Shown here one piece after another: positions 1-10,980 of a DNA stretch of 31,964 nucleotides (positions are counted from its first letter, which is position 1; every line of letters begins with the position of its first letter). The notes beneath the pieces were generated by a model. The model did not search any database, was not told where the DNA came from, and saw nothing but the letters and a program-made list of their open reading frames with translations. Source of the stretch: Saccoglossus kowalevskii (lineage: Eukaryota; Hemichordata; Enteropneusta; Harrimaniidae); the NCBI RefSeq assembly GCF_000003605.2, contig NW_003156234.1, positions 19,947 to 51,910 of the forward strand, written 5' to 3'. The translations under genes and the position numbers were made by a program.

Positions 1-1030
1 GGATCGATAAATAACGCAAGCAATGACAGAATGATTATTAATATTTTCCCCGATGCTCTTCGAATTTTTATTTTCTTTTATTTCAAGGTAAGAAATGGCT
101 AGTTGAAGTTGCATCGTCTTCAATGCGGCTGTTTCACCGCGAGCAACTCCAGCTCGGTTTTATTAGATCTCTTATCAGAGACACTTGAAGGATTAGCTTG
201 TTTGTAAACTGTCAGCGTGTACAGTGGGACAGTAATGTTTGTCAGGGGATTATCCCTCGTTGCTCGTTTGCATAACAATGGAAACCTGAACGTTCCTGGA
301 GTACGGACTCAAATGCCTGCAGTTTTCTTCATTTTTCACGCCCGAGCTTGAAATTATTCATTATCTGACACTCTTATGAATTCTATGATATCAGTGGTTA
401 ATATGTTTGGCCATTTGTAGTGTATATGTATAATAATGCAGCAAATATACAGTGTTTTATTAACCAAAACTGTTTTTCGCGTTTTTCTCGAGTTGATGTT
501 TTGATTGAGTACGACTCATTGGGACCGCCGCCAAATCAACTGCGTTCGGACTAGAACATTCATACTCGCAGTTATCGTTCAATAGATAATTATGGTGCGA
601 AATATGTCTGGGTTTTTAAAGAAAATGCTTTGTCACAGAATGATAGTCTGTTGAAGGTGCAAAGTATGAAATCATTTGGGGACAAAAAAACAAACCTGCA
701 TAGAAATCGGAATAATAGGTCTTTTGATTACCGTGGACACAATGGACTTGATTACGGACAATGCATGACGTAAATTTCATAAGGAAATTCCGCAGTGTGC
801 TCTCGCAATCGCGGACTTAGTCATTTTCACAAGGTTCGCCATTTTTGATGTCACGTGATAATCATGTAAACAATCACTGTCCAGTTTGTGCGAACTTGTA
901 CCTCTATACTTAGTCTTTTTAAATATATAAGCTAAATTACTGTTCTGAACGAGACAACAGACACAGAATGTTTTATTCGAAAAAGTCACAAAACCCTTCT
1001 CGCTACCTTAATGACTATTTCAAACCTATT
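1..1030. other. No gene recognised
   Basis: AT-rich DNA with only short chance frames, the longest 70 codons on the minus strand at 777-989. A CACGTGA E-box-like sequence occurs near 853. Nothing else is supportable. Confidence 0.5.
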
Positions 1031-1718
1031 CATCATTCATATCAAACCAGACAACTCCACAATTAAAATCTTTTTGTTGAATATACCCTTACAACATTTG
1101 GCCAGTTTTCGATGACATACTCAGGTGCAAAAATATGGAATAAAATCCCGGCTAAATTAGGTCAATTATCTCACGCAGTTTGTTCAAAAAAATGATTAAA
1201 CATTTATTATTGGCAGAAAACTAGGCACATATGATCTTGTTTGCCAAGTTGTTTATTTATTCATTTTTTTAACCTGATTTATTTTTCCAAAACTTATTTT
1301 CTTAGACTTAGAAGTTCTGTATGGCATCAGATTGGTTTTGGCGGTACCACTTTCGCGGATGCCCTGCGGTGGTTGGTGTTGGTGGTGGTATCGGCAAAGC
1401 GCGATGCCATACAGACATATTTGTTCATTTATTGATTAATAAGCTATATGATTATTCATCACCGATTTGTATTAACTTTCATATTCATTTGTTTAGTTAT
1501 TTATTAATTTGGTTAGTTAATCTTCATATTAATAAACTGACTGGACTAGCAGTAAGCTATTTTCTGATTTCCCTTTTACCCAATATATATATACATATAT
1601 ATATATTTTTCTTACCATTTGTTTTTCTGTATGACTTACTTTTGTTATTTTTTTTTCAGTGTTTTTTATTGTTATTATTATTGGGTAAATAAATAAATAT
1701 TATTATTATTATTATCTC
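1031..1718 (+). mobile_element. 3' end of a non-LTR retrotransposon (LINE) with hairpin and ATT-rich tail
   Basis: In one frame, 1031-1191 reads HSYQTRQLHN, a stop, then TLTTFGQFSMTYSGAKIWNKIP, the typical C-terminal end of CR1/L2/Rex-type LINE reverse transcriptases. It is followed by about 500 bases of AT-rich untranslated DNA containing a GC-rich hairpin (1317-1413) and ends in an (ATT)n tract (1700-1718). The coding part is 5'-truncated and interrupted. The clade is not resolved. Confidence 0.6.
1317..1413. repeat. GC-rich imperfect hairpin in the LINE 3' region
   Basis: CTGTATGGCATC (1317-1328) pairs perfectly with GATGCCATACAG (1402-1413). Inside it, TTGGCGGTACCAC pairs imperfectly with GTGGTGGTATCGGCAA. 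The loop is rich in GGTGGT. Such stem-loops are known near the 3' ends of some LINEs, where the reverse transcriptase recognises its RNA. Confidence 0.6.
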
Positions 1719-1850
1719 CTCGGGACAAGCTTTCCTGATTGACCACACAGCACACGATGGCATCACGTCCAAGTTTGCTGTGAACCCAATACGTGAATTG
1801 AGTATAGGACGTTCATCAGTAAGTTCTAGAATAAACATATGAATGTAACA
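1719..1850 (-). mobile_element. Possible 3' end of a second LINE, opposite strand
   Basis: On the minus strand the sequence ends GCTTGTCCCGAGGAGATAAT followed by (AATA/ATA) repeats, encoding CPEE then an isoleucine run. That ending is frequently seen in LINE-derived models of marine invertebrates. The (ATT)n tract is shared with the plus-strand LINE tail. An alternative is that this is simply the flank of that insertion. Weak. Confidence 0.25.
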
Positions 1851-2167
1851 TTCGAGCAGTTTTCACAGTAAATCATGCGAATAACTACGTTATGTTGCCA
1901 ACTAACCTATATAGGCAGTATAGGCTCTATAAGTGGGTCTCTTGTTATGTCATAGAATGTAACCAACACAGACCTCAGTACAGCTTGATATGTACAATCA
2001 TGGTTAGTACATATATACATCCATAATTATATTTCGCTTGTAGTTATGAAGATTACATAGCACTGTATACTGTACACTTCTTCTCGCTATTCGCTAACAT
2101 TAATACAATGTTTTTACAAACAAAACACACAAAGTACTTCATACTAACTGATTCATTTCACACACGT
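1851..2167. other. No gene recognised
   Basis: AT-rich spacer between the LINE debris and the tandem array, with no open frame of note. Confidence 0.5.
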
Positions 2168-4318
2168 GACCAGTCAGCTATGTGCTCATTTAAATTTCAT
2201 CCCAATTAGGGGCCATTTAATGTTTAGAAATATTTCAAAATTGCTATGGTTTTCACTTGTGTCTGTCGTCAGTTGAACTATGACCTCTACATCCCTACGA
2301 CAATAGAACGGCTATTTACGACATATTAATTCACTTTTGCGAACTTTTTACGATGGATCTCGATAGTATGACAACATAGGTCAAATTTCCATGTAAATTT
2401 GAAAATTTTGCAATCACTTTTCACAACTTTGTAAGCAGTTTTTTTACCATTTTACTCTTTGTTAGTGGTATAATCTCCCGATAAGAGGGGCTTTTTCAAA
2501 ATTTTCACATTCATTACCCTAAATTTAACTGCAGCTTCGATATGACAATGACTTAGGTCAAATATATATGCCAGCCCACCCACTTTTCAATTGCTTTTCA
2601 TATCTTTTTATTTTAGGCTGTTTTTGCACATGATACGGTCAGCTAATATGACTGTCCGCTAATATAGGGGTTTTCACTTGGATTTTATTCAATTTTCTAC
2701 TTATAACGTCACGGTTCGATATGACAACAACTTACTTCAAATATACACACAAATCTACCAACTTTGCAATCGCTTTGCACAACTTTGAACGCTGTCTTAA
2801 CAGCTCACGCCATCATAAGGCGACTGCAAAAACTAGTTGTTCATTGAAAATTCATACAAATTTAAAACCGTTTCATAAACTTTAAAAACCTAAATAATCA
2901 ACATGACATTCTCCTATAAATGTTTGACATCACTACAATAAAGAATAGACAAAAAATTGCGTTACGCCTTTTCCTTCTCTGCGCCAAAAAAACAAAAAAG
3001 TATAAATGTTTTCCACCTGCTTTGCTCAGATTGTCTCCCATGCGAGTACTATCCATGCTCGATTGATCTTATCTTTTGTTAGAGACCGAACCCCTCACCA
3101 CTCAGCTATTTGTTCATTTCAATTTTTCCCCAATTAGGGGCCATTTAATGTTTAGCAATCATTCAAAATTGCTATCTTTTCCACTTGTGTCTGTCGTCCG
3201 TTGACCTGTGACCTCTATATACCTACGACAATAGGACGGCTATTTACGACATATTTATTCACTTTTGCGAACTTTTAACGATGGGTCTCGATAGTATGAC
3301 AACATAGGTCACATTTCCGTGTAAAATTGCAAACTTTGCAATCACTTTTCACAACTTTGTAAGAAGTTTGTTTATCATTTTACTCTTTGATAGTGGTATA
3401 ATCTCCTGATAAGTGGGGCTTTTTCCAAAACTCGTTCATACATTTTTCTAAATTTAACTGCGGCGTTGATATGACAATGACTTTGGTCAAATATACATGC
3501 CAACCCACCCACTTTGCAATTGCTTTTAATATCTTTTTAGGCAGTTTTGGCACATGTTACGTTCAGCTAATATGACTGTCCGCTAATGTAGGACTTTTCA
3601 TTTGGATTTTATTCATTTTTCTACTGTATAACGTCACGGTTCAATATGACAACAATTCACTTCAAATATATACACAAATCTACCAAATTTGCAATCGCTT
3701 TGCACAACTTTGCACGTTGTTTTAAAAGCTCAGGCCATCATGCGGCGACTGCAAAAACTAGTTGTTCATTGAAAATTTATACAAATTTTAAACCGTTTCA
3801 TAAACTTTAAAAACCTAAATAATCAACATGACATTCTCCTATAAATGTTTGACATCACAGCAATAATAAATTGCCAAAAAAATGCTTTACGCCTTTTTTT
3901 TGTGTGCGCAGAAAATAAAAAAAAATATTTCTCAACCTGATTTGCTTAGATTGTCTCCATGCAAGTACTATCCATGCTCGATTGATCTTAACTTTTGTTA
4001 GAGACCGATCACCAGACCACTCAGCTATGTGTTCTTTTGAATTTTTCCCAATTAGGGGCCATTTAATGTTTAGAAATGTTTCAAAATTGCTATCGTTTCC
4101 ACTTGTGCCTGTCGTCAGTTGACCTATGACCTCTACATACCTACGACAATAGAACGCCTATTTACCACATAATTATTCACTTTTGCGAACTTTTAACGAT
4201 AGATCTCGATAGTATGACAACATAGGTCACATTTCAATGTAAATTTGCAAACTTTGCAATCACTTTTCACAACTTTGTAAGCAGTTTACCATTTTCTCTT
4301 TGATAGTGGTATTATTTA
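2168..4318. repeat. Tandem array of ~920-bp units with nested ~178-bp repeats
   Basis: Units begin at about 2168, 3095 and 4014 (the last is truncated near 4318). The shared landmark AGGGGCCATTTAATGTTTAG recurs at spacings of about 928 and 918. Within each full unit, a motif of the form TCGATA-TGACAACA followed by GGTCAAAT and later TTTGCAATCGCTTT recurs at about 177-179 bp (2360, 2537, 2716; again 3288, 3466, 3641). This is a higher-order repeat: a diverged short monomer amplified inside a longer unit. No coding potential is seen. Confidence 0.8.
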
Positions 4319-4738
4319 TAAGACTAATCTACCTGATTTTATTGATGAAGATAAAGGTATTAGTCACCTGTGGAGGCTCAGAACACATATTGCAAGTATG
4401 GCCTGGTTTTATTTTTGACTCCCGTTTTAGCCAATATTAAAATTGGCCTGAGCCAATTGGTTTGAGCTACAGACGAGTCGCATATGAGAAAACACCATCA
4501 CAGTGCTAAATTGCCGCCTCTTAGATATAAAAATTAGATATGCAAATTACTTAGACTATTGTTATTCTAATTGATGCATATTAGTCAATATGCTGTAATT
4601 TCCCCATGATTATGCAGTCAACATCCAAATTTCATTTATTGCATGCCTAATTTCAACATTTGAATCAATAACTCTGTATCCTCGAGCAAAATGTAGGTGA
4701 CAACAATTTACTGTACTTTTCTTTCTACTTGATATTAA

Positions 4739-5005
4739 ATTGTTCCATACTGTCCCGTCATTTCTGGGTCCATCGTACACACTGGATTTGCCAGTGGAAA
4801 AATACCATTTGCTCATGTAGATGTTAACCAATTACCGCATGACTCAAACCTTACAATGAATCTACTCCTTCAAATCCTAAGTAAAGCAAAGAATCATTTG
4901 GCAAAGATTTTATATCTTCGACTTGACAACTGCTTCAGGGAGAATAAAAACAGATATTTATTGTCCCTTATGAAAATAATGGATGAATTGGACATTTTTG
5001 ATGAC
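4739..5005 (+). pseudogene. Coding fragment of a transposon-associated protein (DUF7869-like), ending at a splice donor
   Basis: One frame is open for 89 codons from after a stop at 4736-4738 to a GTAAGT donor at 5006-5011. It contains HTGFASGKIPFAHVDVNQLP, HDSNLT, then LYLRLDNCFRENKNRYLLSL and DELDIFDD. From memory, the VD-x-QLPHDSN and (Q/R)LDNC-x-RENKNRY motifs are those of the RNase H-like domain found in many invertebrate transposon-derived proteins (DUF7869). The start of the domain and the following exons are not visible, so it is a fragment or an isolated exon. A search is needed to fix the family. Confidence 0.5.
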
Positions 5006-5071
5006 GTAAGTATAACAACATCATAAATATCACCTAAAATCAACTGCAGTGACTGTTGTTAAGAATTGAGA

Positions 5072-5263
5072 TACTGTAAATCACTGTAATTTCGTGAGCG
5101 GCAAATTTTCACGAATTTTGCAGGCTGTGATAAGCATGACATTTTGTTGCAGGGAATATTTTACTGCAGCCCTAAACACACACTGTTGCAGTGAATTTAG
5201 CAAAAGTTTCTCCTCACAAATTAAATCGTGGAAATTGCTATTAGTAAAAATGATTTGCAGTAG
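5072..5263. mobile_element. Foldback / palindromic MITE-like element
   Basis: The left end, TACTGTAAATCACT, and the reverse complement of the right end, TACTGCAAATCATT, match, followed on both sides by CACGA-TTT stretches and AT-rich arms, giving an imperfect 192-bp inverted repeat. There is no coding content beyond chance frames on both strands. Similar palindromic elements are common in marine invertebrate genomes. Confidence 0.45.
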
Positions 5264-5834
5264 TTGCGATTCATACTTGTGTAGTGCCTGAACGTAGTAA
5301 AGTTTAAATTTAAGAAACGTAGTCACCAGAGAAACATACTTTCATGTCCGTATAAAAATGTCTGTTTATAGTCGGAAAGACTACTATACTACAAACTCAA
5401 ATGAGGTAATGTGGAAACCATTCCAGTGAGTCCCTGAGAACAATGTGCGTTATAAGTCATATCTTGGACAAGCGTGTATCAATTACGGAAATTGTGGGAT
5501 GTTATTTTATAAATAATTTATTTACAAGTTGTTTTCAATAGTGACAGTGCTTTTACATTTGAGACACATCCCCGGTAATTATGTGATCATGACAATGGCT
5601 ACAGCCATTCGAATGTTTACTCTGCAACGTTTCGAAGTTTTGTTGGCGTTTGTAAGATTTCGCATGGAAGGGAACACCGAGGCATTACCTCAGTTGATCG
5701 TTTGGATGAATAAAGCAGGACTAATCTGTAATGAACTACTGTGTATACATTTAGGTAGAACTGCAACTCCAGTAGCCAAAATAATTCTAACACTGCAAAA
5801 ATCTACCTTCTTATTACAATGTGTTTCCAATCAC

Positions 5835-5990
5835 TTCAATTTCCGGAATGCCATAATTTATAAAACAAACACTCCCAGCGGCAGTGAAACTATGATTTAC
5901 GTCATCGATAAGCTTCTGGTAAGTCTCAGCATCAGGTGTATTCCTATTTAGACTATATGCCGAAAAGTCAATGACTGTCGATGCTGCCAT
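5835..5990 (-). pseudogene. Orphan copy of the oxygenase first exon (unit 0)
   Basis: On the minus strand this reads as a third copy of exon 1, 52 codons from ATG 5988-5990, with a six-base in-frame deletion removing two residues after MAASTV. FINHG has become FINYG, and the splice donor is degraded from GTGAGT to GTGATT. A TATAAAGG box is kept at 6047-6054 (minus strand). No exons 2-7 are found to its left within the window. It is either a relic or the first exon of a gene whose body lies beyond position 1. The degraded donor favours a relic. Confidence 0.7.
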
Positions 5991-6307
5991 ATTGCTACCA
6001 TTTAATGAGTACAGAAGTTACGTAGGCCCGTTTATGTATTCACGAACCTTTATAATGATTTACGTTGTATGTATACATCTCGCGCTTGCTCTGTAGACAA
6101 CAAGTCGAGAAATACGGGCGACCAACTACTTTTGAGCTTTCATTCCCAGGAATGTGTAGATGAACGTGTATATTAAGCATGAAAGTGTTGTGGGCGAACG
6201 GGAGTTATCATATCACAATAGTTGTATAAATGAACAACTTTTCCACAACATAATTAGTCATATTTTATTGGTTAATATATGTGTAAAAACGTAATATGTA
6301 TAATTGT

Positions 6308-7680
6308 GACAAATATGTCATTACTTTGGTGTTATTTGTTATAATGATTATTAAATTGTTTACATCGGTTATAGTACTGTAAAAGTAATGTAATTGACTA
6401 AACACATATCACATAATTCCAATGGTGGGATGATAATAATTAAAAGATTAATCTTCCGGGCAAAGGGAAAACATTTCATGCTAACATGCTAAAGCAATAT
6501 GTTAAACCTGAAGATGAGTTTAGTTATGGTAATTCAAATAATAATATCTTTGAGGAGTTGTTGATCTCTCCCACCGTACACCCAACTCAGTCTATACAGG
6601 ATGTAGTAGTAAGCTCCAGTTTGAACGAGGAACAAAAGGTTGAGGTGAAAGAATTATTCGGGAAATACTACAACGGATGAGCCAGTGAGACAGAAACCTT
6701 ACCCTATACCCTATGCTGTGACAGATACAGTGAAGAAAGAGCTGTCTATGATGGAGCGACGGTGATAGGACGATCCAACTCTCCATTGTCTTCACCAATT
6801 ATTCTGGTGAAGAAAAAGGATGGTTCTGTAAGATTCTGCATAGACCATATGGTTTATATCAATTTCGTATGATGACATTTGGTTTCGTGAGTTCCCCTGT
6901 ATCATTTACGATAATTATGCCTTTTATGCGTAGACAACTTCATTGACGTATTTGTGAATATCTTGAAATGGGAGGCCCATCTTTCTACATTGGAATATGT
7001 CTATATTCGTCTTAGAACCTAATAGGTGTGCAAGTGTTACCTCCTTAGATTCCTTGGGACATGTAATTGGTGGAGGGAAGCTTCAACACCAACCAAACAA
7101 ACAGCATCACCTCAAGGAGGCAAAACAACCGTAGACAAAGAGAGCAATGCGACCCTTCTTTGGACTTCATTCCTCTGACTGGCATGACTAAGAAGAATGA
7201 GCCTAATAGCCATCAATGGGGTCCTAGCAAAGAAATCGTGTTTACATCCCTAAAAACCGAATTGCATATGGAAGTTGTGAGCTGCAACACAGAGAATAAG
7301 CATTGGAATGCTTAGCTATAGTCTAGGGTGTGCAGAATGTTGATGTATGGGCGTGAATTTGTGTTACAAACAGATCATCAATCACTTGTGTATATACAAT
7401 ATGCTAAGGTAACACATGCTCCACAACGGTTTAGACTGCAGATTGAATCCTTTAAGGGTGCAGATAATGTTGGACATGATTTTCTAAGCATAAGTTTGTT
7501 TACTAAGAACTAAAGAGAAAAGTGTCTTTTTAAAACACTTTTTTAGAAGGAGGGAGTGATGTGACAAATTTGTCACTATTTTGTTTTATTTGTTATATTG
7601 ACTAGTAATGTGTGTATGTAGGTTATATTACTGTAAAAATTTAATTGAATAAACGCATATCATATAATATACTCATGGTG
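6308..7680 (+). mobile_element. Decayed Gmr1-like Ty3/gypsy retroelement, copy 1
   Basis: Partial long terminal repeats at about 6308-6425 and 7560-7675 share the TGTGACAAAT start, TTATTTGTTAT and TACTGTAAAA. Between them, in order: the integrase C-terminal motif GKxKTFHANMLKQYV (from about 6459); the reverse transcriptase N-terminal region with VSSSLNEEQKVEVKEL; a VRFCID motif (about 6827) joined by deletion to PYGLYQFRMMTFG; a FIDV remnant of the catalytic box (6941-6952); an RNase H tail with LQTDHQSLVYIQ (about 7352); a purine-rich tract (7543-7557); and the 3' repeat. Gag, protease and most of integrase are missing. Integrase upstream of reverse transcriptase is the Gmr1-group order, not the usual gypsy order. 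Stops, frameshifts and the lost catalytic box show it is dead. Confidence 0.7.
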
Positions 7681-7929
7681 CCTCGTGGTTGCTTTGCAAC
7701 TAGTGTACAGGTGTACATGAATCAGATGGTTTAATTAGCAGTGTGCTGGTATGCGAGTGCGAATTGGAAGTTAGTCGTATGCACTTTCAGGTGCGTGTAT
7801 GTATTTTAACTATTGTAGGCTGGATGACTGATAACTGATTTTGTGATGAAAAGTAGGCCAGTACGCTGGGTAATTCTGCAGTGTGATATGGGAAGTTGTC
7901 CAGGAATGAGCAGCTTCTGTAATAGTGGT

Positions 7930-8281
7930 TATCCATTAGCAAAAAAGAAGAAATAATAATGTGAATGCATTCATGTTATTGCATGTAATTTCCAGTGAAT
8001 CCCACGAGTGTTGACAGCACGAAAGTCTTGACATTTTTTCATTTAATCCGTTCACAAATAGACGGAAACCTCAGGCAATAATCGGAACTGGGATTAATGA
8101 ATCAACCATTCCGAGTCATTGAGTAACCTCAAATGAGAGAGTGAATTGGTAATCAAGTTCATTTTTTTTGCAGAGATAATATTACTATACAAATATTTTG
8201 TGGAAAGATATATTACACTATGCACATCACACATACCATATATGTATACAGTGTGGTTATATAAATAATAACATCCCACAA
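7930..8281. other. No gene recognised
   Basis: AT-rich spacer. Its right end (8264-8290) is the reverse complement of 5482-5512, linking it to the inverted first-exon block. Confidence 0.45.
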
Positions 8282-8391
8282 TTCCCGTAATTGACTTCTC
8301 AGCATATAGTCTAAATAGAAATACACCTGATTCCGAGACTTACCAAACATATGGGTTTATTTAATAAATCACGGCATTGCAAACAAATAGT
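8282..8391 (+). pseudogene. Inverted, internally deleted copy of the oxygenase first exon
   Basis: The plus strand from 8282 matches exon 1 in sense orientation through the TPDxETYQ segment. About 40 bases are then missing, and it resumes with the FINHGI part, now containing in-frame stops. There is no usable start or donor. It is the exon end of an inverted block running to about 9360. Confidence 0.6.
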
Positions 8392-9360
8392 AATAAGTAG
8401 GTGATAGTTTTCTTCAGAGTTAGTATCTTTGTCGTCTACTGGATTTGCAGTTTATGCTTAGTTATACTGATGGTGTTATACTAGTGTAGTGTGTAGAGAA
8501 CGTCGACACACTTTGCCGATGGTGCTCACATTGTAGAGATAACAGGTTTGACACAAATGTATCAACATTTGTTCATTACGGATTACTCCAGCTTTATTCA
8601 TCCAAACGATCAGCTGAGGTAATGCGTCGCTGTTTACTTCTCTGGCAAAATCTTAAAACTCAAACAAAAATCGAAAGCGTGGCACAGAAAACAGCTAATG
8701 TCTGCATCCGGTGTCGTGATCAGTAATTACCAGGGATGTGTTACCAGGGATGTTCTAAAGGTTGAAGGATTGTAAAATTGTCACTATTAAAAACAACTCG
8801 TAAATAAAGTATTCATAAAATATTATCAAAATTCCTGCAGTATGTATTTATAATGTCCAACTCGAACATGCAAGTTGTTATAATAAAAATTGCAATGTAA
8901 TCACATGCAAATATGTGTATAATAAACGTGTTATTTACTGAACACAACTTAGCTTGTCGGTGTGCTTGGGCCACATGTGCGGTCAGAGGTTCATATTACA
9001 TACTTGTACAAGTCTTTACGGCATGGAACTCATGTTTTTCTTACCAAACTTTGACTGACACTGTAGAAATGCCAAAGTGTTCGACCCAATAGAAAGCATA
9101 TTAGTTCATTACAGATAGTCCAGCTTTATTCATCCATACGATGCTATTTGATTCCAGTAATTTAGGTGTTGAATCACGATTTATCACAATACAGATAGTC
9201 TGGATTTGTGTCAGCTGAAGTAACGCCTTGCTGCTCATAAAAGTAATTTACATAATCGTGACAGAGTAAACATGCCAATGGCTGAAGGTGGTATGATCTC
9301 GTGATTACAACGGATGTATCTCAAAGGTGATAAAGGCATTGACACTTCTGAACATAATTA
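8282..9360. repeat. Inverted degenerate copy of the first-exon block
   Basis: Segments at 8580-8830, 8900-9050 and 9060-9350 match, in reverse complement and in the expected reversed order, the block at 19705-20614 that precedes exon 1a. Shared landmarks include CGGTGTGCTTGGGCCACATG (8959-8978), CAGCTTTATTCATCCA-type stretches and the AACAACTCGTAAATAAAGTA stretch near 8800. With 5500-5990 it forms the second arm of a large imperfect inverted repeat around the retroelement at 6308-7680. Confidence 0.55.
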
Positions 9361-10084
9361 ATAGAAAATGTATTCGAAAAATTCCTATGTTTAATTTGCC
9401 ATATTACTAACCATACTACTTTCACCACATTATTTCTATTCCACCACATGACCTCCCTATACGGATTCCTAATTCGTCGTTCATAGCGAAAACTTAACAT
9501 GATGAAAGCTTCTTATGCATTTTTAATATTAATGAAAGTTTATTTTTACAGAGCCAATGCACCTGAATTAAAACAATGTCATGAAAGTGACACAACGCTG
9601 GGATAACATTAATAGATGATTTTTCACCTGTACAGTTATATGTGACCAGTCTGACTGTCATGTTCATTATTAGTAATACTTTCGAATTAATACCTAATTT
9701 GGCTCCGAAGAAGGACTTAATAGTCGATGAGACACCTCCTGATTAGATTCGACAACAAACATTTTACTTTCAGGTTAATGTTGTGATCGGTGCTAATCTA
9801 GATACGAATAATTTGAAGTGAAATTGAGAGCGAACCAACATGACGGCGCACGATTCTTCCGCACTGGTTGTTCCATTTGTCGGCTGAGGGCGCCTTCGTC
9901 GCCGACTCTTCACCATTGCAAAACCACTATCATCACACACAGGTGCCACATTCATGGATACCTCGGAAACATGAAATATCATTATTAAAAGGTATTACAT
10001 TCCCACTTATGTCTGGTACACGCGACTTCACTTTTGTTTTGCTTAAGTGATCGTATTGCTCTCATTCATTAGAGAGTGTTTTTT
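9361..10084. other. Unassigned, with a GC-richer stretch
   Basis: 9780-9990 is richer in CpG than its surroundings and is open on both strands for 60-70 codons (SRRRRRPQP on the minus strand). No family is recognised, and it may be part of the same decayed element as 10085-10600. Confidence 0.35.
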
Positions 10085-10600
10085 CTACTGAGCCTGTATA
10101 AGCGTGAATAGACTGACTATCGCCTTGTCTTGCTTTTCCTCTTCCAATACCGTGTCACGCAAATCCTTGCAATCGTCAGACCGTATACATCCAGGCCCGG
10201 GTTGTATATCCTGGTTTTCAAAACATCTTTTCATGAAATTCATCTCACTGTGCATTTGCCACCTTTTATTCAGATCGTAAAGCTGATTCTTTCAGCTGAA
10301 ATACTTCTGATCTAACGGGTTTATTTTCCTGGTCATTACAGAGACATCCAAATGATTTATATCAATTGGTGGTAATTTACCCAAATACTTTGCAACAAAA
10401 CACGGCAGAATCTCGTTATCTATTTCGTGAATCAATTTCAACATATCATGTATATTGTTGGCCCTGTCCACGTTTAATGTAGAATCAATGCAACATAATC
10501 AAACAAAAATTTCTTCGAACCTTCATCATCCTCATCAACAAAATGGTCATCGGTTGGCAAAATATTGATCTTATTATTACCGGACCCAAAGCGTTTTTAT
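10085..10600 (-). pseudogene. Frameshifted coding relic, possible mobile-element accessory ORF
   Basis: On the minus strand one frame is open from 10498 to a TAG at 10085-10087, with one internal TGA at 10292-10294 (138 codons). It contains NNIHDMLKLIHEIDNEILP, CFVAKYLGKLPPIDINHLDV and, after the TGA, a lysine- and glutamate-rich stretch. An adjacent frame just upstream (10475-10600) reads NILPTDDHFVDEDDEGSKK, so a frameshift near 10480 would join the two. The FVA-x-x-L-x-x-LPPI-x-x-x-x-LDV pattern resembles proteins found with transposons in cnidarians and invertebrate deuterostomes; this is from memory and unconfirmed. With one stop and one frameshift it is treated as broken. Confidence 0.4.
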
Positions 10601-10890
10601 TACAGTAAGTTAAATACCAAAGTTGAATATCTGGGAACAAAGTACCAGTTGAGAAACCTCTCTCTAGTCGTCACATCGAAAAGAACTACTTCCACAGTCA
10701 GTTACAGACAAAACAACATACATCTTTCAGCCACAAACTTGAAATTCAAGCATTCAATGAGCATTTTTCAAACACCAACGTTCTTGAAGATGTTAATGAC
10801 ACATTCATAAAAGCATATACTCATTTCTATATCCAATAACTCACCAATTGTGAAATTTTTTTTTTTTCCACAGCGTATTTTTTTCCACAG

Positions 10891-10980
10891 CGACAAGCAG
10901 AAGGCAGGACTCTGTGTAAGAGCGCCTTCACACCTATAAACAAATCCACAGAACCTGATTATGGTGCGAATGATGTTAAT
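10891..10980 (+). other. Candidate isolated 90-base exon
   Basis: A long T tract and CCACAG acceptor ends at 10890, and GTAAGA starts at 10981. The 90 bases between are open in one frame (RQAEGRTLCKSAFTPINKST...). No matching neighbouring exon was identified, so this may be chance. Confidence 0.2.

Noticed and set aside
1321-1692. 123-codon plus-strand open frame
   Set aside because: It spans the LINE 3' hairpin and a T-rich tract; composition and position indicate untranslated DNA.
5529-5951. 140-codon plus-strand open frame
   Set aside because: It is antisense to the orphan oxygenase exon and its intron side, and the frame is not kept in the paralogous copies at 20250 and 21100.
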